Positions 45,856 through 55,393 are shown, counted from the stretch's first letter. The stretch: DNA of 64,000 nucleotides from Psychrobacter immobilis (GCF_904846225.1 NZ_CAJGZJ010000002.1:186001-250000), one strand, 5' to 3'. Numbers and translations: made by a program. The notes: a model not told the origin generated them from the sequence alone.

Positions 45856-47409
45856 TTATACTACATTTAAGTCAGGAAGCAAGCCTGTGTCAATCGTACC
45901 CGTCATGACATTAAACGGTATGAGCCATAACTGCGCATGGCTCGTTTCATTATTATGGCTTTCACTATTATAAGCGTGTTGTTTGAGTACGACTGGCGGC
46001 CTCTCATTGTCTTGTACGGGATAGACCAACCAGGCCTGCCTCGCTTGGTAAGCCTGCGCATAACTGACCAACTGATAGGCATCGCTCGCAATAATCGCAG
46101 CGGCTTGAGACAAATGTTTCCATTTCATATCGATGACATGACTATAACTGCCTGAGCGTTTCACTTTTGACGATTTTTTCGCGGCGGCTTGATCGTGTGC
46201 ATTCTCTTGACCATGGTGAGTATCGCTGTCAGCGTCCACTTTATACATGAGCAAATCAGGGCGTATGGACAAACAAGCTCGCCCCTCTGTATCACTGAGC
46301 CAAACACGCTGCGTTTGATACAGTGGTCGATAATGGCGACTCACTTGGGTAAATATCGAGGCGATACGCAGGCTTGCCCATTGTTCAAAAGCTTGATTCA
46401 TATCAATCAATAGACATAGGCGCAATTGGGCTAGGTTTTTTTTAAATATTTTTTGTGGATCGATGCCGTTACCGGTTGCCACATTTGACTGCTGTAACAA
46501 CCAATAAGCCAAGTCTACTAATTGCTGAGCGACTTGTAACTGCTGCGCTCGAAGTGGCTGAATCGCTAGCTGGCGCTTTGCTTGATGATATATTGATGCC
46601 AGCTGCTGCCGTTCGTGATGCGTCAGCGTCGGCACTAACTGCCATGCCTGCAAAGATATAAGGGAAAGGGATTTAGAAGCAAGTGGAATCAATAAAACCA
46701 ATGCACTTTTAATCAAGCGATTGGCGAGCATATCTTGATTCAACACACTGCTCTCACAGACAAATTTGTGTGGCTGCATACTATTATATCGAAGCTGCTC
46801 TTTGATGAGCAAGCGCCCTTGTAACGATGCTTGGTTATGAATTTGCGGCTGGTAGTGTTTGGTCGGTTGATAGTGAATCAGCCGCTGCAAAAACTGCTCG
46901 ATAAGCCAATCGGATAACGGCAATGCGGCGGTCGGTAGTGGTGCTAATTGATGACTCACTTGACCTAAATTTTTGGTATTGGGCAGTGTTTTATGAGTAC
47001 GCTCATTGCTATTAATCAAGTCTGACAGCATATTTTGTACCCATTGACGGGTTTGTTCTATCTGTTTATTTTGAGTGGATATATAGCGTGGCGGTTGACG
47101 CTGAGAGCGAGCGCTTTCGTTTTTTGCTAGCAGCTTCGGTAATATCTCAAGCGTCATACTGCTAGGCAATAGGATGACCCCGATATAATGCCCGACTTTT
47201 AGCTGCCATTGTCCCTGCTTGCGCTTAAGCGTAAAGACCGAAAACTCTTGCGCTATTAACCAGTAAAAATCAGCAACGTGCACAAAATCATGAGCCGTCA
47301 AACGTTGGTGCTCGAATACCGTGATAACGTTCGTATCAAGCGCGTTAACAGAAGCGCTATTCGCACGATTGTTTGTATTGCGCTGATTGTTCTCATTGCT
47401 ATTTATCAA
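45856..47409 (-). CDS. mcrC: McrC-like nuclease subunit of a McrBC-type restriction system
   Basis: A 517-residue McrC-family protein. The N-terminal part (EHQRLTAHDFVHVADFYWL, KVGHYIGVILLP, LEILPKL) is the McrB-interacting domain. The C-terminal PD-(D/E)XK nuclease is visible as SIRPDLLMYK followed by SHVIDMKWK (the D-x-K catalytic motif). It would cut DNA when loaded by McrB. The internal stretch is long and Gln/Leu-rich. It follows mcrB after 38 bases on the same strand, so they form an operon. The N-terminal 25 residues are Asn-rich and may not be essential. The system lies between tRNA genes and a DUF4442 gene. Confidence 0.85.
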   Translation of the reverse strand: MINSNENNQRNTNNRANSASVNALDTNVITVFEHQRLTAHDFVHVADFYWLIAQEFSVFTLKRKQGQWQLKVGHYIGVILLPSSMTLEILPKLLAKNESARSQRQPPRYISTQNKQIEQTRQWVQNMLSDLINSNERTHKTLPNTKNLGQVSHQLAPLPTAALPLSDWLIEQFLQRLIHYQPTKHYQPQIHNQASLQGRLLIKEQLRYNSMQPHKFVCESSVLNQDMLANRLIKSALVLLIPLASKSLSLISLQAWQLVPTLTHHERQQLASIYHQAKRQLAIQPLRAQQLQVAQQLVDLAYWLLQQSNVATGNGIDPQKIFKKNLAQLRLCLLIDMNQAFEQWASLRIASIFTQVSRHYRPLYQTQRVWLSDTEGRACLSIRPDLLMYKVDADSDTHHGQENAHDQAAAKKSSKVKRSGSYSHVIDMKWKHLSQAAAIIASDAYQLVSYAQAYQARQAWLVYPVQDNERPPVVLKQHAYNSESHNNETSHAQLWLIPFNVMTGTIDTGLLPDLNVV

Positions 47410-47447
47410 TACGTATTACCATCATTTATCACCGCCATTTAGCAACC

Positions 47448-48995
47448 TTAAGGATATAGGCGCTGATAGACAGCGGGTTGGTTGAACTCGCCAGTGTTGG
47501 CGATAAGGTCAGTATTAATATTATAAGTCCCTGCGTTCATCGACTGACCGAGAAATGATCCGTGCCCTGAGAACATTTGATTTTGGCCTACTGTATTATT
47601 TTGACTGTTCATCTGATTGTTTGAATCATCACTCATCAGCGTTTGGCTATCTTGAATAAATTGAGCATTCATCGGCTGCTGCTCATCTTTAAAAATATAC
47701 TGCAAGACGGCAACTTCTTGTCCGCCAGCCGCTTGCGCTAATTGTGGAATGATTTGTTCAATCAGTATGGATTGTAATTGCTCAAGCGTATTGGCTGACC
47801 ACAAAAACGCATGACCCAATTGCACGTCCGCTCCCAACGTTTGAATAATACGATGATTTAATCCTGATAACAATTTGGCCAAATCTATCGTTTCTATCGC
47901 CATTTCTGCGGCATCGCTTACTTCTGAATCATGCCCAAGGCTAATAATAGGCAATAACTCCGGCTGCGGCGGACAATCCACAAAGCGAAAACGCCGACGT
48001 AATGCCATGTCCAGCGGCGCTAAAGAGTGGTCTTGGCTGTTCATGGTGGCATAGATGTCGACATTGGCAGGGACGCTAAAAAGCCGTCCAGAATAGGCCA
48101 AATTCACCGTCATAGCGTTTGCCATACCAGCACGTTTGTCTGACTCAATCAAACTCAGTAATTCACCAAATACTCGTGAGACGTTGGCGCGATTAATCTC
48201 GTCAATCAGCATCGCATAACGCTGTTCGGGATCATTGGCGGCGCGCTGACATAGTTTTAAAAACGCACCATCTTGGATCGCATAGCTCATCTGAGACGGG
48301 CTGTTATTTATAGGGTTATTGTTTGTCTGACTATTATTCGTCTGTGCATGATTGCTCTGTCCATGACTGGCAGGAATAGAGGGCGCCATCACAGGACGAA
48401 TCCCTTCAACAAACTCTTCGTAGCCATACGCTTGATGAAAGCTGACCATACTAAAACGCTGCTGGCTAAAACGTTGATCTTGGCTGGCGTTATTCTCTTG
48501 CTGCGCCTGCTGAAACTCTGCTAACTGCTGCGACAGCTCATTTAAGAGCGTCATGCTTTCGGGTAATAAATACCATGCGCCGCTGTGGTCTTTATCAAAA
48601 TAGGCTTGGCTGGCACGGTTTTTATAGGAAACTGTTTTCGAATTGGTAGGGCTATGTATTTGCAAGACAGACCACGCCGTATTGTTTAGATTATTCTCCC
48701 GCTCATTTTGTGCCGCTTTTGTGATAAAAAACTCATGAGTGACTATTTCAGGTACTTTTAACAAGTCTTTATTTTTGATGTGATAATCTAAAAATATCAA
48801 ACACACAACTTCACGCCAGCTCAATACTTGCAACAACTGTCCAAGCAAATCTGCATCGTTGGCTTTTGGCAGATAATCAGTATATTCTTTAGCGATTTGT
48901 AGCAGACGGTAGGTTTTACCCGTACCAGCCACACCCGTATAAATTGTATTGATCGGCTTGTGATGAAATATATCAGGCATAACATTATCCAGCAT
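47448..48995 (-). CDS. mcrB: McrB-like AAA+ GTPase lacking the N-terminal DNA-binding domain
   Basis: A 515-residue AAA+ NTPase of the McrB type. The Walker A GVAGTGKT lies at residues 21-28, so the family's usual N-terminal DNA-recognition domain (about 160 residues in E. coli McrB) is absent. The Walker B is AMLIDEINRANVSRVFGEL, and the McrB signature MNTADRS is changed to MNSQDHS before LAPLDMALRRRFRF. A Gln/Asn-rich insert (residues about 215-240) separates two parts of the domain. It should form a ring that binds and drives McrC. What DNA it recognises is not clear. Start: MLDNVM at 48995; a start at 48980 is also possible. Confidence 0.82.
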   Translation of the reverse strand: MLDNVMPDIFHHKPINTIYTGVAGTGKTYRLLQIAKEYTDYLPKANDADLLGQLLQVLSWREVVCLIFLDYHIKNKDLLKVPEIVTHEFFITKAAQNERENNLNNTAWSVLQIHSPTNSKTVSYKNRASQAYFDKDHSGAWYLLPESMTLLNELSQQLAEFQQAQQENNASQDQRFSQQRFSMVSFHQAYGYEEFVEGIRPVMAPSIPASHGQSNHAQTNNSQTNNNPINNSPSQMSYAIQDGAFLKLCQRAANDPEQRYAMLIDEINRANVSRVFGELLSLIESDKRAGMANAMTVNLAYSGRLFSVPANVDIYATMNSQDHSLAPLDMALRRRFRFVDCPPQPELLPIISLGHDSEVSDAAEMAIETIDLAKLLSGLNHRIIQTLGADVQLGHAFLWSANTLEQLQSILIEQIIPQLAQAAGGQEVAVLQYIFKDEQQPMNAQFIQDSQTLMSDDSNNQMNSQNNTVGQNQMFSGHGSFLGQSMNAGTYNINTDLIANTGEFNQPAVYQRLYP

Positions 48996-49047
48996 TAAAC
49001 TCTTGCGTAAAAAAATAAATCACGCTACAACCTTATTATAGCGCGGC

Positions 49048-49085
49048 TATAGTCGATCCACTATAAAATCAATACAGTACACTAT
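49048..49085. repeat. TATAGTC-type repeat fragment
   Basis: TATAGTCGATCCACTATA followed by AAATCAATACAGTAC. It matches the start of the copies at 41094 and 50728. Confidence 0.5.
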
Positions 49086-49324
49086 CTCCGTAATCTGTCT
49101 CATCAATTTAGACAATTGACTTTGCTGAGTCACATAATTACGTTACTTTTATTTTATAAGCGCAGCAGTTCATGGTAATAATAGTAGGGACACATCAGTT
49201 AATGTACCATAGTTAAAGTAACTGCTAGGATAAAGCAGATTGGTTGTGGTTACTCACCTATCAGATACGTTTTAGCAGCCTATGATTTTATGTAACACAT
49301 CTTAATTTTTTAATTATCCATTCA

Positions 49325-49383
49325 CTCATATCGTAAAAACACGTCAATTTATCAAGTCGCTCATATCGTAAAAAACACGTCAA
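49325..49383. repeat. Two 23-bp direct repeats upstream of DUF4442 gene
   Basis: CTCATATCGTAAAAACACGTCAA occurs twice (split for length: CTCATATCGTAAAAA + CACGTCAA), at 49325 and 49360, the second with one extra A. The last copy ends only 16 bases before the start codon. Confidence 0.6.
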
Positions 49384-49398
49384 CTTAAGGAATTTTGT

Positions 49399-50079
49399 AT
49401 GTCAGCATTATTAAAAAAACTGCCCATCAAACTGGCAAAAAAATTGCCAACCAAAGTATCTGACAATACAAGATTGCCAGTCGCAAAACCTAACACGACG
49501 CTCAAACCTATCAGCAACCAATTCACCAAACTCTTATCCGTCACTAAATACTTGCCTGCCAGCGCTCGCTCCAGTATCTTGTCCAAAGCGTTTGGTAAAG
49601 TGGTGCCATATGTAGGCACAACGGGCATCTGTTATGAAACCGTTGAACCCAATCAAGTTGTGGTCAGTTTGAACAACAGCAAACTGGTACAAAACCATAT
49701 CGGTACCATCCACGCCGTTGCCATTACTTTGCTTGCCGAAACAGCGACAGGATTTATTTTGGGTTTAAATCTGCCCTCTGATCGTGTGCTACTGATTAAA
49801 TCTTATTCGGTTAATTTTTATCGTCCGATTAACAAAGGACAAGTGGCTGCTATAGCAACTTTATCTGATGAGCAACGCTTGGATATTTTAAATACGCCAA
49901 AAGGTGAGATGGTGATTCCTTGCGTCATTCATGACCGTGACTCTAATAGTGAGCGTGATCCTATCGTGGTTGAGATGACGTGGGCGTGGATACCAAAATC
50001 TGAATTAGAGGCGCGCCGTCAAGGCAAAACCAGTAAAAAAGCGACAGACACTGACACTGATGTTAAAACTGACCATTAA
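49399..50079 (+). CDS. DUF4442 (hotdog-fold) protein
   Basis: A 226-residue protein with a DUF4442 domain, a hotdog-fold group related to acyl-CoA thioesterases. Visible blocks are VSLNNSKLVQNHIGTIHAVA, LAETATGFILGLNLPS and KSYSVNFYRPINKGQVAA, which match the PaaI-like pattern with a conserved HA (IHAVA). The N-terminal 60 residues are basic, with LPIKLAKKLPTKV. The C-terminus ends with charged low-complexity residues. The substrate is unknown. AAGGAA lies upstream of the ATG, which follows two direct repeats. It stands alone before an exported RidA gene (gap of about 100 bases). Confidence 0.8.
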   Translation: MSALLKKLPIKLAKKLPTKVSDNTRLPVAKPNTTLKPISNQFTKLLSVTKYLPASARSSILSKAFGKVVPYVGTTGICYETVEPNQVVVSLNNSKLVQNHIGTIHAVAITLLAETATGFILGLNLPSDRVLLIKSYSVNFYRPINKGQVAAIATLSDEQRLDILNTPKGEMVIPCVIHDRDSNSERDPIVVEMTWAWIPKSELEARRQGKTSKKATDTDTDVKTDH

Positions 50080-50181
50080 CCTAAAATAAAAACGGAGCAA
50101 GACAATCATAATCAGTCACTTGCTGAGGCAAGTAGCAAGTAGCACATTGAAAAACAATAAACATATAATAAGGAGACAGTG

Positions 50182-50676
50182 ATGTCCAAAACGACTCAAA
50201 TTTTTTATGCCAATTTATCTAAGGCATTACTCGTAGGCGCATGTGCATTAGGGTTTATCATTAGCGCTAATGCTGCGCCAACGTCTGCCCCCAATATTGC
50301 TAACATGGGCAAATCTAGCGCTGTTTTTTTGGGTGATGGCGGCAATTATCCCTTTTCGGAAGCGGTGCGTGTTGGCGACACATTATACATGTCTGGTCAG
50401 ATTGGCTTTAAAGATGACAAGCTGGTCAAAGGCGGTATTAAAGCTGAAACCAAGCAAGCATTGGATAACATTAATAGCACTTTATTAAAGTACGGCTACC
50501 AAAAATCAGATATCGTTAAATGTATGGCGATGCTCACGGATATGGATGATTTTGATGACTTTAATAAAGTCTATAAAGCGGAGATGGCCAATCCTTATCC
50601 TGTTCGCTCTGCCTTTGGTGTCTCAGAATTGGCCGCTGGTGCTAGTGTTGAAATTGAATGTATGGCAGTAAAGTAA
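50182..50676 (+). CDS. RidA family protein with signal peptide
   Basis: A 164-residue YjgF/YER057c/UK114 protein. The RidA fold is shown by AVRVGDTLYMSGQIGF, TKQALDNINSTLLKYGY and the active-site arginine in YPVRSAFGVSELAAGASVEI. RidA members deaminate reactive 2-iminobutyrate-type intermediates. Unusually this one has a cleavable signal peptide (ALLVGACALGFIISANA), so it should be periplasmic. ATG 50182 is chosen over GTG 50179 since AAGGAG lies six bases upstream. Conserved GV...ECMAVK at the end. The substrate there is unknown. Confidence 0.85.
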   Translation: MSKTTQIFYANLSKALLVGACALGFIISANAAPTSAPNIANMGKSSAVFLGDGGNYPFSEAVRVGDTLYMSGQIGFKDDKLVKGGIKAETKQALDNINSTLLKYGYQKSDIVKCMAMLTDMDDFDDFNKVYKAEMANPYPVRSAFGVSELAAGASVEIECMAVK

Positions 50677-50727
50677 AAGCTGTTTAATCAAATATACAAT
50701 CAAGCGCTTATTTCATCATTTGTGTTC

Positions 50728-50830
50728 TATAGTCAATTCACTATAAAAAAACAGTGATACTGGGACAAGTTTTGCGCCGCTTCTGTTTACTCAGACACAG
50801 CAAACAAGCAAAATTTGTCCCAATGGCACG
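50728..50830. repeat. TATAGTC-type repeat with long hairpin
   Basis: Starts TATAGTCAATTCACTATAAAA and holds an imperfect palindrome TGGGACAAGTTTTGC (50761-50775) / GCAAAATTTGTCCCA (50808-50822). It lies between ridA-like and gspE genes, which are convergent, and could act as a terminator. Confidence 0.55.
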
Positions 50831-50921
50831 TGATCATATTTAAACAGACTAAAAATGAGGATACGGCCTAATAATAAAATAAGCGCTTGGATTCCATAGA
50901 TAATTAATTAGATAGATACGG

Positions 50922-52463
50922 CTAGCTAATAATAACGTCATCAGTGAGGGCGCTTTCTTTGGTCACGCGTAGTACTTCCTCTAGTGTCGTACGCCCTTCT
51001 ATCACCTTGCGTAGACCATCTGCACGAATCGATGGGGTTTGTCGTCGTGCGTACTCTTCTAGCTCGTATTCGGCAGTATTACTATGAATCATGCGGCGCA
51101 AAGTGTCATCCACAGGTACGACTTCATATATCGCCGTACGCCCTTTAAAGCCTGATTGATTGCATTTGTCGCAGCCGACAGGCTTGGGTAATTGAATAGC
51201 GCTATCTGCCCCATCTCCAGCTCCTAACGCTATACCAATCTCTGTAAATAATTTGGCTTGTTCTTTATCGGCAGTCTGCCAACTCTGACAGTGTAAGCAT
51301 AACGTTCGCACCAAACGCTGTGCCACTACCCCAATAAGCGATGACGATAATAAAAATGGCTCAACGCCCATGTCTTGTAAACGAGTGACTGCACCAATGG
51401 CTGTGTTGGTATGCAGAGTAGACAATACCAAATGCCCTGTCAAAGACGCTTGTACGGCAATCTCAGCCGTTTCTAGGTCACGAATTTCACCCACCATCAC
51501 CACATCTGGATCTTGACGCAACATCGCGCGCAAACTCTTGGCAAAGGTCATGTCCACTTTATTATTGACCTGCGTTTGTCCGATGCCGTCGAGCTGAAAC
51601 TCAATCGGATCTTCTGCTGTCAAGATATTGCGGGTTTGGTCATTCAAGTCTGTCAACGCTGAATAAAGCGTGGTGGTCTTGCCTGAACCGGTCGGCCCTG
51701 TCACCAAAATAATGCCATGGGGGCGATGAATCAAACGCTTAAGCTCACTATAATCATTATCAGACAGCCCAAGATAGGTCATATTGAGGCGACCTGCTTG
51801 TTTGTCTAATAAACGCATCACGACTCGTTCACCAAAGCTCGAAGGCAGTGTCGATACTCGCACATCAACCTCACGCCCGGCCAACCTTAAGCTAATACGT
51901 CCATCTTGCGGTACACGCTTTTCAGCAATATCCAATTTGGCCATAACCTTAATACGTGATACTAATAGTGGTGCCAATTGGCGTTTTGGTGTGATGATTT
52001 CTTTCAATTCGCCATCGACGCGAAAACGCACCACCAATCGCTTCTCAAAGGTTTCGATATGAATGTCTGATGCACTTAAACGTATCGCTTCAGACAACAG
52101 CGCATTGATCAGACGAATGATAGGCGCGTCGTCTTGTTGATCCATCAAGTCTTCAGTTTCTGGCACGCTATCGGCCAAACTATCGAGGTCAGGATGGTCT
52201 TCAAGACCGGCGGCAATGTGCTGCGATTCACCCGTATTACCCGCATAAGCTGCATTCATACGTTTTTCAAAGTCATCGACATTGACACTTTCATAAGTCG
52301 GTACAGCGCGCACGCCTTGCTGCTGTAAAAAGCGCACGGCCTCATTAATCGCTGATAATGGTGTGGCTTTGGTCAAAAGCAAAGTCGGTGGCAGCTCAGG
52401 ATCAATCGCAAGTATGACCAAAATTTGATGGCGTTTCGCAAAACTGTACGGCAATTGCAGCAT
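50922..52463 (-). CDS. gspE: Type II secretion system ATPase GspE
   Basis: The cytoplasmic hexameric ATPase that powers the T2SS. Visible: Walker A GPTGSGKTTTLYSAL, Walker B MVGEIRDLETAEIAVQA, the Asp box FAKSLRAMLRQDPD and the tetracysteine zinc site CLHCQ...CDKCNQSGFKGRTAIYE. The N-terminal helical domain (about 150 residues) begins MLQLPYSFAKRHQIL, so ATG 52463 is preferred; the frame is open to 52517. Length about 513. It lies 8.5 kb from gspF/gspG. Confidence 0.94.
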   Translation of the reverse strand: MLQLPYSFAKRHQILVILAIDPELPPTLLLTKATPLSAINEAVRFLQQQGVRAVPTYESVNVDDFEKRMNAAYAGNTGESQHIAAGLEDHPDLDSLADSVPETEDLMDQQDDAPIIRLINALLSEAIRLSASDIHIETFEKRLVVRFRVDGELKEIITPKRQLAPLLVSRIKVMAKLDIAEKRVPQDGRISLRLAGREVDVRVSTLPSSFGERVVMRLLDKQAGRLNMTYLGLSDNDYSELKRLIHRPHGIILVTGPTGSGKTTTLYSALTDLNDQTRNILTAEDPIEFQLDGIGQTQVNNKVDMTFAKSLRAMLRQDPDVVMVGEIRDLETAEIAVQASLTGHLVLSTLHTNTAIGAVTRLQDMGVEPFLLSSSLIGVVAQRLVRTLCLHCQSWQTADKEQAKLFTEIGIALGAGDGADSAIQLPKPVGCDKCNQSGFKGRTAIYEVVPVDDTLRRMIHSNTAEYELEEYARRQTPSIRADGLRKVIEGRTTLEEVLRVTKESALTDDVIIS

Positions 52464-52601
52464 AAAGGCGGCCTGATAAATGAAGATAACGTCAGAAAGA
52501 AAATCGTACCCAAACATAGTACAAGCATGGTAAAAGCGTATAAAGTACGCTGTGCTCAGCGGGCTAAACCCAAAAAGAGTGCAAGTAAGATTGCATGAGT
52601 T

Positions 52602-52610
52602 TGTTATAAT
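52602..52610 (+). promoter_or_regulatory. Extended -10 promoter candidate
   Basis: TGTTATAAT (TG-N-TATAAT) fits an extended -10 element; no good -35 is present. It would read toward thiG, 360 bases downstream. Confidence 0.35.
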
Positions 52611-52715
52611 AGCATTTTGTTTTAAGCCCGTATGGCTTTATGTGGGCGGTGTTATAGATTCATCGCCACTTCCCTATTTTTACCGCATTACTTTTACCGT
52701 ATTAATAGTCAGATT

Positions 52716-52838
52716 ATAGTCAAGTCACTATCTTGTTGACTCAATTTAATTCTGCTACAGAAAATTTGAGTACAAAGGTACAGGTAGTATTTTAAAAGCG
52801 AATAACGATGTAACAGATTTATAATGAATCAGCGGTAT
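52716..52838. repeat. TATAGTC-type repeat, degenerate
   Basis: Begins TATAGTCAAGTCACTATC and contains AACGATGTAACAGATTTATA near its right end, matching the right part of the copy at 13509. The far end is unclear. Confidence 0.45.
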
Positions 52839-52972
52839 CATACGATTCTTATTTTACTGACAGTGCGTTACTATTACCTACTTCATTCGTTTTTAGAGTG
52901 AATCGATTATATCGCTTGGATTGTTTACTTTTTATCTTTTCCCTTGCTCGCTCGCTATTAGGATTTTCCGTT

Positions 52973-53794
52973 ATGTCAGAAAACGTTAGCATTACTCAAC
53001 CGACACCACTTCTACAAGATACTTTTACCGTAGGTAGTCGTACTTTTTCTTCTCGGCTGCTGGTCGGTACGGGCAAATATAAAGATATGACTGAAACGGG
53101 CAACGCCATTGCTGCTTCAGCAGCAGAGATTGTGACGGTCGCCATTCGTCGTACCAATATTGGCCAAAACAGTAATGAACCCAATCTGCTTGATGTGATT
53201 TCGCCTGACAAATATACCATTCTGCCCAACACGGCGGGTTGTTTTGATGCAGAAACAGCGATTCGTACCTGCAAGCTGGCTCGCGAGCTATTGGGTGGCC
53301 ACAACTTGGTTAAGCTTGAGGTATTGGGTGACGAAAAAACCCTTTATCCCAATGTGACAGAAACCTTAAAAGCCGCCAAAGTATTGATTGATGATGGCTT
53401 TGAAGTCATGGTTTATACCTCAGATGATCCTATTGTCGCCCAAGAATTAGAAAGCATGGGCTGTGTGGCCATTATGCCACTGGGAAGCTTGATTGGTTCA
53501 GGTTTGGGTCTGCTAAATCGTCACACGCTTAGCTTAATTATCGAAAATGCCAACGTACCGGTATTGGTTGATGCAGGCGTTGGTACTGCGTCTGATGCGG
53601 CGATGGCGATGGAGCTTGGTTGTGATGGCGTCCTGATGAATTCAGCGATTGCCAATGCTCAAAATCCAGTGATGATGGCACACGCCATGAAGCATGCTAT
53701 TTGGGCAGGTCGTGCGGCATTTTTGGCAGGTCGTATGCCGATGCGTAAGATGGCGACTGCTAGCTCACCACAAACGGGCTACTTTTTTCAATAG
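52973..53794 (+). CDS. thiG: Thiazole synthase ThiG
   Basis: A 273-residue TIM-barrel enzyme that builds the thiazole phosphate of thiamine from DXP, ThiS thiocarboxylate and dehydroglycine. The Schiff-base lysine lies in [11 protein letters not shown] near residue 27 of the fold, with [28 protein letters not shown] and [20 protein letters not shown] (split: [15 protein letters not shown]). The start at 52973 is preferred because TTAGGA lies nine bases upstream; the frame is open to a GTG at 52898. thiS and thiH are not adjacent, unlike many thi operons. The DXP source gene dxs lies 4 kb downstream, without shared transcription. Confidence 0.95.
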   Translation: MSENVSITQPTPLLQDTFTVGSRTFSSRLLVGTGKYKDMTETGNAIAASAAEIVTVAIRRTNIGQNSNEPNLLDVISPDKYTILPNTAGCFDAETAIRTCKLARELLGGHNLVKLEVLGDEKTLYPNVTETLKAAKVLIDDGFEVMVYTSDDPIVAQELESMGCVAIMPLGSLIGSGLGLLNRHTLSLIIENANVPVLVDAGVGTASDAAMAMELGCDGVLMNSAIANAQNPVMMAHAMKHAIWAGRAAFLAGRMPMRKMATASSPQTGYFFQ

Positions 53795-53965
53795 ACTTAT
53801 GATTTATTGCCTTTGATAAAGAGTCAGTCATACAATAATAAGACAGAAGTGGCATAAGGCTGACTTATATCAAAAAGCTCTGTTTAATAACCGTTTGAGC
53901 ATTGATTGATGAAGGCCTACTAATGATAACTGCTTATTCAATTTATCGTCATAAAAGGATTTATT

Positions 53966-55393
53966 ATGCGACTTCTCACCGCAGTCGACCAGTTATTTTT
54001 ATTTCTTGAGACGCGTAAACAGCCCATGCACGTTGGCGGCTTATTTTTATTTGAATTACCAGAAAATGCCGAAAGCGATTTTGTCTATCAGCTGGTGAAA
54101 CAAATGCAAGACTCTGACGTACCGCCAACCTTTCCTTTCAATCAGGTTTTAGAGCATCTGATCTTTTGGAAAAAAGACAAGAACTTTGATGTTGAACATC
54201 ATTTTCACCACGTCGCTCTGCCGAATCCTGCACGTATTCGTGAGCTGCTGATGTATGTCTCAAGAGAACATGGCCGTCTGTTAGACCGCGCTATGCCTTT
54301 ATGGGAATGCCACGTGATTGAGGGTATTCAAGCAGAAACTGAAACCAGTCCTGAGCGTTTTGCATTGTACTTTAAGATTCATCATTCTTTGGTTGATGGT
54401 ATCGCTGCCATGCGCCTCGTACAAAAATCCCTATCGCAGTCACCAACGGAGCCAGTCACTTTGCCCGTTTGGTCATTGATGGCGCGTCATCGCAACCAAG
54501 TCAACGCTATGTTGCCTGCCCAAAGATCGGTCAGACGAATAATCAAAGAGCAGATCTCTACCATCAAACCTGTGTTCACAGAGTTGCTGGATAATTTCAA
54601 AAATTATGGCGATGATGGATATGTCGGTACGTTTGATGCGCCAATGAGTATTTTGAATAAACGCATCTCAGCATCACGGCGGATAGCCGCCCAGTCTTAC
54701 GATATAAAACGGTTTAACGATATCGCCGAAAGACTAAAAATCAGCAGAAACGATGTCGTGCTAGCGGTTTGTGCCGGTGCCATTCGCAATTACTTACTAT
54801 CGATGAATGCACTGCCTAGCAAGCCATTAATCGCCTTTGTGCCGATGTCGCTACGCACCGATAACAGCATATCGGGCAATCAGCTGTCATTTGTATTGGC
54901 AAACTTAGGCACGCATTTAGATGATCCACTGCGTAGGATTGAATTGATCCATCGTAGTATGAATAATGGCAAACGCCGATTTCGCCGGATGAATCAAGCG
55001 CAAGTTATCAACTACAGCGTGATCGCTTATGCGTGGGAAGGTATCAACTTGGCCACGAGCTTATTCCCAAAGAAGCAAGCTTTTAACCTTATCATCTCTA
55101 ACGTTCCTGGGTCTGAAAAGCCGCTGTATTGGAATGGTGCTCGTCTGCAATCCTTGTACCCCGCTTCTATCGTGTTCAATGGGCAAGCGATGAATATCAC
55201 TTTAGCCAGTTATTTGGATAAGATTGAGTTTTGTATTACCGCTTGTAGTAAAGCACTGCCACATGTACAAGACATGCTTGCCCTAATAGACAACGAGTTA
55301 ACGCTGTTAGAAAAAACCAGTAAAGAGCTGGCATTTCAAGGGATAACCGTTGAGGATAAATGCGCTAAAAAAACAAAAAAGCTGGCTCCATAA
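53966..55393 (+). CDS. Wax ester synthase / diacylglycerol acyltransferase
   Basis: A 475-residue WS/DGAT (atfA type) that esterifies acyl-CoA with long-chain alcohols or diacylglycerol to make storage lipids. The catalytic HHxxxDG is HHSLVDG at residues 139-145. Other conserved blocks: PMHVGGLFLFELP, RPLLWECHVIEG-like MPLWECHVIEG, PLIAFVPMSLR, GNQLSFVLANLGT, NLIISNVPGSEKPLYWNGA and YPASIVFNGQAMNI. It probably acts at the inner membrane surface. A terminator hairpin overlaps its last codons. Such genes are typical of Acinetobacter and Psychrobacter. Confidence 0.93.
   Translation: MRLLTAVDQLFLFLETRKQPMHVGGLFLFELPENAESDFVYQLVKQMQDSDVPPTFPFNQVLEHLIFWKKDKNFDVEHHFHHVALPNPARIRELLMYVSREHGRLLDRAMPLWECHVIEGIQAETETSPERFALYFKIHHSLVDGIAAMRLVQKSLSQSPTEPVTLPVWSLMARHRNQVNAMLPAQRSVRRIIKEQISTIKPVFTELLDNFKNYGDDGYVGTFDAPMSILNKRISASRRIAAQSYDIKRFNDIAERLKISRNDVVLAVCAGAIRNYLLSMNALPSKPLIAFVPMSLRTDNSISGNQLSFVLANLGTHLDDPLRRIELIHRSMNNGKRRFRRMNQAQVINYSVIAYAWEGINLATSLFPKKQAFNLIISNVPGSEKPLYWNGARLQSLYPASIVFNGQAMNITLASYLDKIEFCITACSKALPHVQDMLALIDNELTLLEKTSKELAFQGITVEDKCAKKTKKLAP

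Larger units (their letters stand above)
48996..49398. other. Divergent region between mcrB and DUF4442 genes
   Basis: About 400 bases. It holds a TATAGTC-type repeat fragment at 49048-49085 and two direct repeats just upstream of the DUF4442 gene at 49325-49383. Promoters of both genes should lie here. Confidence 0.5.
52518..52972. other. Divergent gspE-thiG intergenic region
   Basis: About 455 bases. It holds an extended -10-like TGTTATAAT at 52602-52610 and a TATAGTC-type repeat from 52716. No TPP riboswitch (thi box) was found upstream of thiG. Confidence 0.5.

Noticed and set aside
52518..52972. TPP riboswitch upstream of thiG
   Set aside because: The conserved thi-box CUGAGA pattern was not found.
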